Of a stretch of DNA of 64,000 nt, positions 18,782-27,498 are shown piece by piece (position 1 is the first letter of the stretch; the number at the start of each line of letters is the position of its first letter). This stretch comes from an uncultured Clostridia bacterium (GTDB taxonomy: Bacteria; Bacillota; Clostridia; Christensenellales; Borkfalkiaceae): assembly GCA_944336975.1 (NCBI GenBank), contig CALVLH010000007.1, forward strand, positions 19,428-83,427. The letters run 5' to 3'. The notes under the pieces were generated by a model. The model had not been told where the DNA came from. It ran no database searches and worked only from the letters and a program-made list of their open reading frames with translations. Made by a program: the position numbers and the translations under genes.

Positions 18782-20038
18782 TTATTCTCCGCCCGTCGTC
18801 TGCGGCCAGACGCGGTTGGCTTTGAACCACTCCGTATCTTTGAGGATGGTCGAGTTTTCAGAGCACCAAAGTTTGAACGTCTTTTCCGTTTCGGACTCCG
18901 ATTTCCCATAATAAAATACAATATCGCCGTTCATATCCTTGTATCCGTTTGTCTCCTCATCCCACATAATGGTGACATATATATTTTGAGTATATGCGGA
19001 AATACGGTCGATAAACGCCTGTGTCGGAAATACGTTTTCCTCTGCCGAGCCGTATTCGTTATAGCCGGCGCAACAGCTTACAACGGTATTACGGGGACGG
19101 ATGACGCTCAGAAGCGCTTCCGTGGAGGACGTTTCACTGCCGTGGTGTCCCGCTTTATAAAGATCGACCTGCGGAAGCTCGTTCTCTTCCACGAGATGCT
19201 CCTCGCCTTCTTTTTCCAGATCGCCCGTGAACAGACAATTGATCTTTTCATCTCCGATCTGTTGTGTCAGGAGCATACAGACAGAATAATTATTTTCATC
19301 GCCCGATTCATGTTCATAATAATAATTATAGAGGATATTCATGGAGACCGTCTGCGCTTCGTTAAGATAATAGGTACGTTGCGCCCCGTCTTCATTGTTC
19401 CAACACTGCAATCCCGTATATATTTCCGCGCCCTGCGACTGCGCATATTCGATCGCCGTACAATACCGACTGTACAAAGTCGGATTTCCCGCAGCCGTTT
19501 CCGTTTTCAGATTTGTACGCGCAAACTGAATGACCGTTCCGATCTCATAGCTATACAGAATCCCGTTATATTTCCCGCCCGAACTCGTGCCGACCATCCC
19601 CGCTATATGGTCGCTGTCTCCGTGCGTGACGATGACATATTCCAGCACGCCGTCGGTACAATAGACATCGAGATATTCCTTGATCGCTTCCGCATTTCCC
19701 TGCGTGGGACCTGCATCGATCAGAACTTCGGTATTGCCCACTTTGATCAGCGTACAATCCCCGCTTGCTTTTACCGACGGAGCGATAAAATGAACGGACA
19801 TATCCGCCGCGGCAATTTCGGCGACGTCGCCCGTTACTGCAGGGTCGGTATTCGGTCCTCCCGGTTGCTCCGTCTGAGGAGGATTGAGCATGGCGAGCAG
19901 ATCGTCCCATGTTTTGCCCTTGTAAATAAACCAATAATAGTACGCGGCGGCGAGGAGCGCGATGATGAGAAGAATGATCATCAACGCGAATAGGATCCCC
20001 CGCTTTCCGCTTATCGTCTTTTTTCTTCGTTTCGCCAT
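18782..20038 (-). CDS. Membrane-anchored MBL-fold protein, ComEC C-terminal-like
   Basis: This is a 418-residue protein with one N-terminal membrane anchor (about 15-38, after a KRRKKTISGKR basic start) and a linker. A metallo-beta-lactamase domain follows outside the cell. The metal site HGDSDH is at 139-144 (VTHGDSDHIAG), and later FTGDLE and AGHHGSETSS are typical of the ComEC/Rec2 C-terminal hydrolase domain. Free-standing versions of this domain are common in Clostridia and are suspected secreted nucleases or phosphodiesterases, but none is proven. It lies 35 bases downstream of the GH51 gene in the same direction; there is no functional reason to link them. Confidence 0.83.
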   Translation of the reverse strand: MAKRRKKTISGKRGILFALMIILLIIALLAAAYYYWFIYKGKTWDDLLAMLNPPQTEQPGGPNTDPAVTGDVAEIAAADMSVHFIAPSVKASGDCTLIKVGNTEVLIDAGPTQGNAEAIKEYLDVYCTDGVLEYVIVTHGDSDHIAGMVGTSSGGKYNGILYSYEIGTVIQFARTNLKTETAAGNPTLYSRYCTAIEYAQSQGAEIYTGLQCWNNEDGAQRTYYLNEAQTVSMNILYNYYYEHESGDENNYSVCMLLTQQIGDEKINCLFTGDLEKEGEEHLVEENELPQVDLYKAGHHGSETSSTEALLSVIRPRNTVVSCCAGYNEYGSAEENVFPTQAFIDRISAYTQNIYVTIMWDEETNGYKDMNGDIVFYYGKSESETEKTFKLWCSENSTILKDTEWFKANRVWPQTTGGE

Positions 20039-20073
20039 AATGTATCTTACGCCGATCTCCTTGTGAAATTACT

Positions 20074-21603
20074 TTAATAGGTAAATTTAAGAAAACTCCA
20101 ACTCATGGCGGGAAGCCTGAGCGACACCTTGGAGCCGCCCCTGACGGTCGGAAGATCTTTCTTGTGCGGCACGACCGTATCGGGATGATCGAACCCGTTG
20201 ACGGCGAAGAGATCGGAAGAGGTCATTTCCACATAATCGCACGCCGCAAGTTTCCCGAAAGAGCGCAATTCCAGCTCCACGTCGCGCGATTTCTGCGCGT
20301 AATTGCACAGGAACACGCACACTTCGCGCTTTTCGCGGTCATGCGTCACCGCCTCGTTGACATAACGCGCCTCACCGTACATATTTTCAAAACAATCGGA
20401 ATCGGAAATGGTGCGCACCGTTTCCCCGCGGGCATTGTTCGCCGCGTAAAAGAAGGGGTAAAAGGATGTCTGACGGAAGGTCCCGCCGCCCTTTTCCGTC
20501 ATGATGGGCGCGATGACGTTGACGAGCTGCGCGAGGCACGCCGCTTTGACGACGTCGCAGTTGCGGAGCAAGGTGTTCATGAGTCCCGCGAACACGAGGC
20601 TGTCCTGGAAGGTATACACGTCTTCGAGGATGTGCGGCGCACGCTTCCACAGCGGTTCCGTCCGCGGCGCGTTGACCGTCCAGATGTTCCACTCGTCGAA
20701 GGAGATCCCCACCCGCTTTTGCGAACGCACTTTCGCGCGGACATATTCGATGGTCGCGCGGAGCGTGCCGATATATTCGTCCATATCGTCCGCACTGCCG
20801 AGGAAATCCTCAAGCGGGCGCTTGCGTTTGGCGCTGTACATATAGTAACGATGCATGGAAAGCAGGTCGACCTGCTTGTAGGTATGTTCCAACACCGTTC
20901 TGTCCCATTCGGGGAAGGTTGGCATCTCGTGATTGGAAGAGCCGGAGACGATGAGTTTGAGCTTGCCGTTCGGTCCGGGCTTGCCGTCCATCTCGCCGTT
21001 GCTCCAACGCATGACCTTCGCCGCTTCGAGCGCCTTTTTGCCGTATTCGTCGGCGGAGAGATGCCCGATCTGCCAGGGCCCGTCCATCTCGTTGCCGATA
21101 CACCAATATTTTACGTTATAAGGCTCTTCCGCGCCGTTGGCGCGGCGCATATCCGAATACTGCGTGCCGCCCGCGTGATTGCAGTATTCCACGAGGTGCG
21201 CGGCGTCCATGATCCCCGCCGTGCCCATGTTCACCGCCATCATCGGCTCGATCCCCGCCTTTTTGCACCACTTCATGAACTCGTCCGTACCGAACTCGTT
21301 GGTCTCCGTGGTGAACCAGGCGAGATCCAGCCGCGTGGGGCGCTGTTCGCGCGGTCCGATGCCGTCCTCCCAGCGATACCCCGAGAGGAAATTTCCGCCC
21401 GGATAGCGCACGATGGGAACGGAAAGTTCCCTGATGAGTCCGATCACGTCGCCGCGGAACCCGTCCGCGTCCGCAGTGGGATGATCGGGCTCGTAAATGC
21501 CCTCGTATACCGCCCTTCCCAGATGTTCGATGAACGAGCCGTAGATGTGTTCGTCGATCGCGCCGATCTTCAGATTTGCGTCCGCAAAAATCCTGACTTT
21601 CAT
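20074..21603 (-). CDS. Alpha-L-arabinofuranosidase, GH51
   Basis: This intracellular-type enzyme (no signal peptide) releases arabinose from arabino-oligosaccharides. It has 509 residues, normal for GH51. Features are IYGSFIEHLGRAVYEGIY near the N terminus, VRYPGGNFLSGYRWEDGIGP, the acid/base Glu in WCIGNEMDGPW near 170, and the nucleophile Glu in ISFDEWNIW near 303. The start follows AAGGAG. It is in the minus-strand block with GH127, GH36, araA, araD and araB, so its product feeds the arabinose pathway encoded here. Confidence 0.95.
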   Translation of the reverse strand: MKVRIFADANLKIGAIDEHIYGSFIEHLGRAVYEGIYEPDHPTADADGFRGDVIGLIRELSVPIVRYPGGNFLSGYRWEDGIGPREQRPTRLDLAWFTTETNEFGTDEFMKWCKKAGIEPMMAVNMGTAGIMDAAHLVEYCNHAGGTQYSDMRRANGAEEPYNVKYWCIGNEMDGPWQIGHLSADEYGKKALEAAKVMRWSNGEMDGKPGPNGKLKLIVSGSSNHEMPTFPEWDRTVLEHTYKQVDLLSMHRYYMYSAKRKRPLEDFLGSADDMDEYIGTLRATIEYVRAKVRSQKRVGISFDEWNIWTVNAPRTEPLWKRAPHILEDVYTFQDSLVFAGLMNTLLRNCDVVKAACLAQLVNVIAPIMTEKGGGTFRQTSFYPFFYAANNARGETVRTISDSDCFENMYGEARYVNEAVTHDREKREVCVFLCNYAQKSRDVELELRSFGKLAACDYVEMTSSDLFAVNGFDHPDTVVPHKKDLPTVRGGSKVSLRLPAMSWSFLKFTY

Positions 21604-21612
21604 AATTTCTCC

Positions 21613-21960
21613 TTATATGAGTCCGAACATGGCGGCGATGTTCACCGTCGCCTCGTTGATGTTGTGCAGGAACTTGTTGAGCGCGTTTTCCGCGCCCTTG
21701 TCGATCTCGCCGTCCTCCGTCGTGCGGAGCACGGAAATGATCATGTCGAAATTCATGTAAATGACCTTGCACTCCTCGTCGATCGCTTTCAGCGCGGGAT
21801 CTTCGCTCCCGTGCTGGATGCGGTACATCTCTTTGATCGTTTTGTTCATGTCCGTAAACAGTTCGACGTTCGCCGTCTTGAAGATCTCGACCAGCGCGCG
21901 GTTGAGTTTCATGAGCTGTTCCAGAAAGGCGAGAACTTCCTTGCTTGCTTGTTCTTCCAT
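21613..21960 (-). CDS. Small helical protein of unknown function
   Basis: I do not recognise this 115-residue protein. It is predicted almost wholly alpha-helical, acidic, with no signal peptide or Cys residues except one (EECKVIY). Its start overlaps the stop of the upstream pyrophosphorylase as TAATG, and GH51 follows after 9 bases. It is therefore translated within the arabinan operon. The heptad-like spacing of hydrophobic residues suggests a helical bundle or oligomer. It might regulate or scaffold a neighbour, but nothing in the sequence says so directly. Confidence 0.75.
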   Translation of the reverse strand: MEEQASKEVLAFLEQLMKLNRALVEIFKTANVELFTDMNKTIKEMYRIQHGSEDPALKAIDEECKVIYMNFDMIISVLRTTEDGEIDKGAENALNKFLHNINEATVNIAAMFGLI

Positions 21961-23192
21961 TAAAGTTTCACTCCGTTTTTTTCGAGAAGGACGCGCGCCG
22001 TTTCCACGCTGTCCACTCCCGTTTTGTTTTTGATGGGCGCAAATTCCCGCTCTCTGATCACCTCGAAGGGAAGACAGCTCCCCGTCAGGCGTACCATGTC
22101 GAGAATGAGCGTTTCGAATTTAAAACCGTTTTCCCGCTCGGGCGTCACGAGCTGTCCCCTCTCGTCGAGATGCGGGATCTTTTTTCTGACCACGTGCACG
22201 GGGATGCGCCGATCGGCGATCTCTTTCAAGATGTCCGTACGGAAGAGATAATTGAGAATCACCCCGTAACAATAGGCGAGGTCGCCCGATTCGTCGCGCA
22301 GGTTCGCCATCTCCTCGGTGAGTTCGTAATATTCGATGATGTTGGGCTTGCCGTCTTCCAGGCAGAGCACGCCGACGCGCTCGTGCGGTTCGGCTTTGAG
22401 CACCACCTTCGCGCCGCACCCCCTGCCGCTCAGCGCGGTCGCGCCCACAAAGACGGGATCGGCGATGCGTTGCAGGACATTATCCACCGCAAATACGTTC
22501 AGCCATTCCACGCCGCGCGCCCTGAGGTCTTTGTCCAATCCCGCGCGGACCAAAGAGGAATACCAGCCCCCGTTCCCGTTGGGAGACAGCGCGAGGCTGT
22601 CCTTGCGTTCGAGGAGAAGTTTTCCCGCTTCGTCCACGCCGGGCGCCATATCCTGACGGAAGAAATACACGTCGGACGCGGGATACCCGAAGAAATCGTG
22701 CGCGCGGAAAAATTCCCGCGTCGGCGCGTCGTTCTTTTCGCTGGTCATCACATACAGCGGAACGGTCGCGCCGCATTGCGCGCAGACGTCCTGCAAATTG
22801 CGGATGAGCTGTTCGAAGATATAGAGCGGGCGGGTGATCCCGACGTTATACGTCCCCTTGGGCGCGTCCGAACCCAATCGCGTTCCCTGTCCTCCCGCGA
22901 GGAGCACCGCGCCCACTTTGCCCTCTCGGACGAGCCGTTCGCCGCAGGCGGTAAATTCCGCGCGACGGCGTTCGATCTCGGCGGTTTTCAGTCCCGAAAT
23001 GGGCTCGATCTTTCCCGAACCGCTGAGGTTTTCGGGATGTTCGTAACGGGAGATCAGCTCCCAATCGATGTTCCCGACCTGTTCGAGCAACGCCTTTTGC
23101 TCCTCGGGAGAAAGTTCCCCGTAAAAGCGAAGGACGTGCTCCTGCCCGTGCGCCTTCAATTCGCGCAAAGCTCTTTCGTATTCCATTTTCAT
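21960..23192 (-). CDS. UDPGP-family UDP-sugar pyrophosphorylase
   Basis: This nucleotidyltransferase of the UDP-glucose/UDP-N-acetylhexosamine pyrophosphorylase family makes a UDP-sugar from UTP and a sugar-1-phosphate. The nucleotide-binding loop is LAGGQGTRLG (98-107) followed by Lys112 in APKGTYNVG. Later GNGGWYSSLVRAG and NVFAVDN are the uridine and metal-site segments typical of the eukaryote-like UAP group. It has 410 residues. The GGGGG ribosome site fits the second Met (23186) better than the first. It is embedded between GH127 and GH51. Whether it uses GlcNAc-1-P, Gal-1-P (from the GH36 product) or arabinose-1-P cannot be settled here. Confidence 0.88.
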   Translation of the reverse strand: MKMEYERALRELKAHGQEHVLRFYGELSPEEQKALLEQVGNIDWELISRYEHPENLSGSGKIEPISGLKTAEIERRRAEFTACGERLVREGKVGAVLLAGGQGTRLGSDAPKGTYNVGITRPLYIFEQLIRNLQDVCAQCGATVPLYVMTSEKNDAPTREFFRAHDFFGYPASDVYFFRQDMAPGVDEAGKLLLERKDSLALSPNGNGGWYSSLVRAGLDKDLRARGVEWLNVFAVDNVLQRIADPVFVGATALSGRGCGAKVVLKAEPHERVGVLCLEDGKPNIIEYYELTEEMANLRDESGDLAYCYGVILNYLFRTDILKEIADRRIPVHVVRKKIPHLDERGQLVTPERENGFKFETLILDMVRLTGSCLPFEVIREREFAPIKNKTGVDSVETARVLLEKNGVKL

Positions 23193-23207
23193 TTCCCCCT
23201 ATGTATG

Positions 23208-25007
23208 TTACAGAAACCAGACCTGCATATCGTTTTCGCCCCGATTCGCCCAGGCGTAATAAGGTATGAGCCGAAGCGTGACGTTCTCCCGTTCGGGCGG
23301 CTCGTAAGAATAGAGCGCCGCGCCCGTCGTGAGCCGCTTGGCGGCGACGGTGACTTTCAATCCTCCGACCGTCTCCACCAAAGCCCCTTCAAGCGAAGGG
23401 ATCTCCAGGTTGCGCAGGTTTTTGCCGTTGTCGCACGACTCCGCGCAGAGCACGAAGGGACCGTATTCCACCGCCTTCCTGCCGCTGTTTTCCCAGACGT
23501 TCTCGTTTGCGTATACGAAGCGCGGCTTCATTTCAAATTCCGCTTCGACGAGCGTCTCCCCGTCGACATCGAAATACAGATAGCCGTCCTTTTCCCGCGG
23601 CTTCACAAAACCGCCGTTCACTTTACAGGCAATGCTGACCTGCCACGCGGGGATACGGAGCGCGAGCGTTCCTTTGCCCTCGGCGCGGACGCGCACCGTG
23701 CCGCGATACGGCATCTCCGTCTGCACTTCGGCGCGGAGCCCTTCCGCGCAGACGGAAGAGGAAATGTACTGATTGACATAAAGCACTCCCTTCTCCGTGC
23801 CGTAGATATAATTCCCCAGCTCGCCGAAAAAGCGCACGAGATTGGGCGGACAGCAGGAACATTCGAACACTTCGACGCGTTCGATGATGGGCTGATAGGG
23901 TTTCTCCTTCAACCCGCGCACATATTCCGTCATGCAGGCGTGGCTTTCCAAGGGATTGGTATAAAAGAACCCCTTCCCGTTTTCCGATTCGCCCGCGAGG
24001 ATGTTGTTGTAGAGCACGCGCTCGAAGATCTCGTGATAGACCGCGCGGTTTTCCGCTTTCGCCAGGCGGTCGCAAAAGAGCGCGAGCGCGATCGCGGAAC
24101 ACGTCTCCGTATAGGAATATTCGTTGGGCAGGTGATAAGCGACGGTGAACCGTTCGCCGAGATAGCTAGATCCCGTGCCGCCCGTCAGATACATCTTTTT
24201 CCCGACGATGTCCGCAAAGAGCGCGCGGGCGGCGGAAAGCAACGCGCCGTCGCCCTCGATCCGCCCCACGTCCGCCATCGCGATGTAGAGATACAGCGCG
24301 CGGACGGCGTGCCCGACCGCCTCATTCTGCTCGCGGACGGGCAGGTGGCTCTGATCGTATTTGCGGTCCGCCCACGGATAGATCTCCTCTTCCCGTTGCC
24401 CGCGCTCGTCCAGAAAGAACTTCGCGAGGGAGAGATACTTCTCCTGCTTCGTATATTCGTACAGCCTCACGAGCGCAAGCTCGATCTCGGGATGGCCGCA
24501 GGTCGTAAAGCCCGCGTCCCTTTTCTCGTAAAAACGTTCGCAGATGTAGTCGGCATAGCGTTTCATCGCAGCGAGGAGTTTTTCTCCCTGCCCGCAGGAA
24601 GCAAGCGCGACCGCCGCCTCGATGAGATGTCCCGCGCAATACAGTTCGTGCTCCGTACGCTCCTTGAATATGCGCTCGGGCGCATAGACCTGATAAAAGC
24701 TGTTGAAATACCCTTCGGGGCGCTGAGAGGCGCAGATCGCGTCCACCGTATCGGCGACAATCGCGGCGATCTCCGCGCTGTAACGCCGTTTCTGCATATA
24801 TGCCGCGGCTTCCAGCCATTTGGCGACGTCCGAATCGTAAAAGATGTGCGGCGGCGTCTCCTGCTTTTCGCAACGCACCGCGCGGAAACGTCCCGTCTCT
24901 TCGAAACACCGATACACGTTGGGAAGAGAGATCTCCGCATTTTTATCGATGACGTCCGCCCAGAAGCCTTCGCCGAGCGCGACCTTGTCAAAAGAAACCG
25001 TTTCCAT
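23208..25007 (-). CDS. Beta-L-arabinofuranosidase, GH127 (HypBA1-like)
   Basis: This enzyme removes beta-linked L-arabinofuranose, for example from hydroxyproline-linked arabinan side chains. It has 599 residues and no signal peptide. The family's cysteine-zinc active site is visible as the CCPPNLVRFFGELGNYIYG segment near residues 383-401, where one Cys acts as nucleophile. The N terminus (FWADVIDKNAEISLPNVYRC) and YFNSFYQVYAPE are also family blocks. The start follows AAGGAG. The 15-base gap to the pyrophosphorylase indicates one operon. Confidence 0.93.
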   Translation of the reverse strand: METVSFDKVALGEGFWADVIDKNAEISLPNVYRCFEETGRFRAVRCEKQETPPHIFYDSDVAKWLEAAAYMQKRRYSAEIAAIVADTVDAICASQRPEGYFNSFYQVYAPERIFKERTEHELYCAGHLIEAAVALASCGQGEKLLAAMKRYADYICERFYEKRDAGFTTCGHPEIELALVRLYEYTKQEKYLSLAKFFLDERGQREEEIYPWADRKYDQSHLPVREQNEAVGHAVRALYLYIAMADVGRIEGDGALLSAARALFADIVGKKMYLTGGTGSSYLGERFTVAYHLPNEYSYTETCSAIALALFCDRLAKAENRAVYHEIFERVLYNNILAGESENGKGFFYTNPLESHACMTEYVRGLKEKPYQPIIERVEVFECSCCPPNLVRFFGELGNYIYGTEKGVLYVNQYISSSVCAEGLRAEVQTEMPYRGTVRVRAEGKGTLALRIPAWQVSIACKVNGGFVKPREKDGYLYFDVDGETLVEAEFEMKPRFVYANENVWENSGRKAVEYGPFVLCAESCDNGKNLRNLEIPSLEGALVETVGGLKVTVAAKRLTTGAALYSYEPPERENVTLRLIPYYAWANRGENDMQVWFL

Positions 25008-25078
25008 AACTTCTCCTTGCCGTTATTATAGAGAATCGGCGCAAAAATGTCAACGGATGAACGCGCATCCGCCCTTTT

Positions 25079-27151
25079 TCACTCCTCTTTCGCCAGCAAA
25101 AACGCACCCGCGCGGTATTCCCCGCCGTCGCGGACGACCAGTTCGCCCCGTTCGAGCGAATAGGAAAGGTCGGTGAAGGCGCGGAGCACGCGATACCCCG
25201 CCGCGGGAACGCAAATATCCCCCTTCCCTTCCAGGCGATGCACGATGACCAGTCTTCGGTCTTTTAAGTCTTTGACATAGATCTGCCTGCCCTTCGGCTT
25301 GCGGTAGTATTCCACGTCGCAGTCGATGAGCGAGATGTCGCCGTAACGCACCACGTCTCTGACCTCGCGGTAAAAATCGAGTCCTTCCGAAATGCACTTC
25401 ACCTTTTCGGGCGGGAGCGCGAGGACATCGCCCGAGAGACACACGCGCCCGAGAAACGCCGCGCAAAGCGAATAAATGACGCGCGAAAGGCTGTCTTTCT
25501 CGCGCAGGACCGCCCAGATCTGCGATTGTCGCGCGGGCACCACGCGAGAGACGTTCGCCGCGACGAGCGGGATCTCCGCGCATTCGTGCGCGTCCGAGAA
25601 GGAACACATGGAAACTTTGCTCATGCGGTAAGGCTCGATGCGGCTTCCGCCCGAAGAGCAGTTCTCCACCACCATCCCGGGGACGGCTTCGCGGATGCGC
25701 GCGATATAGTCCACGCTCTCCTCCGCGATCTGACGACCGCCTTCCCCGAGCGCGGCGCCGTCGTCGCTGTCGCAGCCGATGCCGATATTATCGTTATAAT
25801 CGATCTTGATGTATTCGAACCCGTTGTCTTTGAGGAAGCCGAGCATCCGTTCGGAAAGATAGGAACGCACCTCTTCCTTTCTCAAATCGAGGAAGCGGCG
25901 GTTTTTGGAAGTGAGCGGGAAGCCGTCGCGCATTAAAAGCAGATCGCGCCGTTCAAAGCACGCGCTGTCCCGCCCCGCGACTTCGAATTCGAACCAGATC
26001 CCCGCCTTCATGCCCGCCGCGCGGATCTTTTCTGACACGCGGGAAATGCCCGCGGGAAAGAGCAGTCGGCTCTGCTCCCAATCTCCGATCGCGTTGCACC
26101 AGCCCTTGTCGTCGGGTTTGTACCAGCCGCAGTCGATCATGAAATAGCCGATCGGGAAGGGTTTCAGGGCGGCGAGGATGGCTTCGATGTTTTCCTCGGA
26201 AGGACATCCCCACGTCGTACAGTATTCGTTGAACAGGACGGGCATCTCCTCTTCGCTTTCGGGCACGTCCAGGCGGGAATCCGCCTCGTGCAGGAGCGCG
26301 TTGCAGACGGCGTTCACGCCGCCCGAGCGCCTGACGGTAAAGAACGCCTCGTGCGTTTCAAAACTCTCCCCGGGCAGGATCTCCTTGCGCCAATGCGCAA
26401 ACTCGTAATCGCCAAGCCCGCCCGAAAGCGCGCACGTCTCCTTCTCCTGATATACTTCCATCTGCCAGGAATAAGGCGCCTCCGCCGTCGCGCCCCAGAT
26501 GACGCCCTTCTCGTCTTCGATCGCCGCGAACGGATAATAATCGCGCACGGGCATTGTGCCGCGCTGACCGAACTTTTCGACCTTGACGCCGTAACGAGCC
26601 CAGCTCATATCCAGCCCGAGATGGGAAAACGAGTCGCTTTTCAGTCTGCATTCCCGCGACCAGGCGCTCGTCATGCGGTGCAGGGTAAGACCGCGCGTGG
26701 AAAGATCTCTCCGCCCCGTCGCCGCGATCCCGCTCAGCGAAAAACTTTCCAGCATTTCGAGAAGGCGGCTCTCCCCGCTATGATTTTCATAGCGGACGCG
26801 AACGGAAAACACCCCCGTCGCGGGCGAATAGGAAAGATAATGCACATAGTCGTTGCCCGCGCCGTCCGAAAGGCACGTCGTGACGGAAGTCCCGTCCGAC
26901 GTCTGTTCGGTGACATGAAGGAGCGTGGACGAGCGGTTGCGCATGGTCAGTCCCTGCGTATAATCGATGAGGTTCTCGTCGCCCGCAAACGCGACCTGCA
27001 CCAAAGAATCGCAATGCAGTTTTTGCGCGTTCACGGAAAGAGCGGCGGGATATGCCGCAAGACCGATCACCGTTTTCCCTTCATGCCCCTCGACGGGCGT
27101 CTCTACATAGTATACGGCAGTATCGCCGAAAATAAATTTACGATAAAACAT
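25079..27151 (-). CDS. Alpha-galactosidase, GH36
   Basis: This cytoplasmic glycosidase cleaves terminal alpha-galactose from oligosaccharides. From ATG 27151 it has 690 residues, the usual GH36 size. The N-terminal beta-sandwich is followed by a TIM barrel with the nucleophile Asp in EYIKIDYNDN near residue 450 and the acid/base region in ENCSSGGSRIEPYR near 500. The start is set by AGGAGAA; a longer in-frame reading upstream runs through a repetitive noncoding stretch and is rejected. It is the first glycosidase after araA, with a terminator and repeats between, so it probably begins its own transcription unit. Confidence 0.92.
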   Translation of the reverse strand: MFYRKFIFGDTAVYYVETPVEGHEGKTVIGLAAYPAALSVNAQKLHCDSLVQVAFAGDENLIDYTQGLTMRNRSSTLLHVTEQTSDGTSVTTCLSDGAGNDYVHYLSYSPATGVFSVRVRYENHSGESRLLEMLESFSLSGIAATGRRDLSTRGLTLHRMTSAWSRECRLKSDSFSHLGLDMSWARYGVKVEKFGQRGTMPVRDYYPFAAIEDEKGVIWGATAEAPYSWQMEVYQEKETCALSGGLGDYEFAHWRKEILPGESFETHEAFFTVRRSGGVNAVCNALLHEADSRLDVPESEEEMPVLFNEYCTTWGCPSEENIEAILAALKPFPIGYFMIDCGWYKPDDKGWCNAIGDWEQSRLLFPAGISRVSEKIRAAGMKAGIWFEFEVAGRDSACFERRDLLLMRDGFPLTSKNRRFLDLRKEEVRSYLSERMLGFLKDNGFEYIKIDYNDNIGIGCDSDDGAALGEGGRQIAEESVDYIARIREAVPGMVVENCSSGGSRIEPYRMSKVSMCSFSDAHECAEIPLVAANVSRVVPARQSQIWAVLREKDSLSRVIYSLCAAFLGRVCLSGDVLALPPEKVKCISEGLDFYREVRDVVRYGDISLIDCDVEYYRKPKGRQIYVKDLKDRRLVIVHRLEGKGDICVPAAGYRVLRAFTDLSYSLERGELVVRDGGEYRAGAFLLAKEE

Positions 27152-27176
27152 AGTTCTCCTTGACCAAAGGCTCCGT

Positions 27177-27321
27177 CCGCGCCTTTCCGCGCGAAAATGG
27201 TTCCCGCGCCGAAAAAACGCACCCGAACAGCGTTTTGCAACAGAGCCGCGCCCTTCAAGCGCAACGCCCGTGCTCGTGCCGAAAAACGCACCCGCGGGCG
27301 TTTTTGCGACGAAACCGCGCC
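27177..27321. repeat. Imperfect tandem repeat, 69-bp period
   Basis: Two units (27177-27245 and 27246-27314) and the first bases of a third begin with CCGCGCCYTT at exactly 69-base spacing. Inside, a ~46-base core (27206-27252 and 27276-27321) repeats with few changes, containing CGAAAAAACGCACCCG then CGTTTTTGC, which can fold as a small hairpin. Confidence 0.75.
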
Positions 27322-27423
27322 TTTTTCGTATCTTTTTGGAAGAGTTTCCCCCGAACGGAGCCGTTCTTGTCATACCGCGAAGGCGATCGCGCAACGGCTT
27401 CGGAAACAGGCGCGCTTTTTGAA

Positions 27424-27451
27424 AAGAGCGGCATTATACAATGCCGCTCTT
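27424..27451 (-). terminator. Terminator after araA
   Basis: A 12-bp stem (27424-27435 with 27440-27451) and a 4-base loop are followed on the minus strand by TTTTC. It is about 50 bases after the araA stop. Confidence 0.75.
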
Positions 27452-27498
27452 ACCGTTTTCAACGGGTCTCCGCCGCGCGGTTTACTCCGCAAAGCGGA

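Larger units (their letters stand above)
27152..27498. other. Intergenic region with 69-bp tandem repeats and the araA terminator
   Basis: This 347-base gap between GH36 and araA has no credible gene. It holds the imperfect tandem repeats described separately (27177-27321 plus a decayed third unit) and the terminator downstream of araA. Both strands are open for long stretches only because the repeats are GC-rich. Confidence 0.7.

Noticed and set aside
21945-25031. Plus-strand open frame of about 1000 codons opposite GH127 and the pyrophosphorylase
   Set aside because: It is an antisense reading of GC-rich genes: no ribosome site, no family motifs, composition rich in Arg, Asp and His.
27177-27321. 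CRISPR-like array from the 69-bp periodicity
   Set aside because: The similarity runs through the whole unit instead of repeat plus unique spacer, there are only two to three units, and no cas gene is present.
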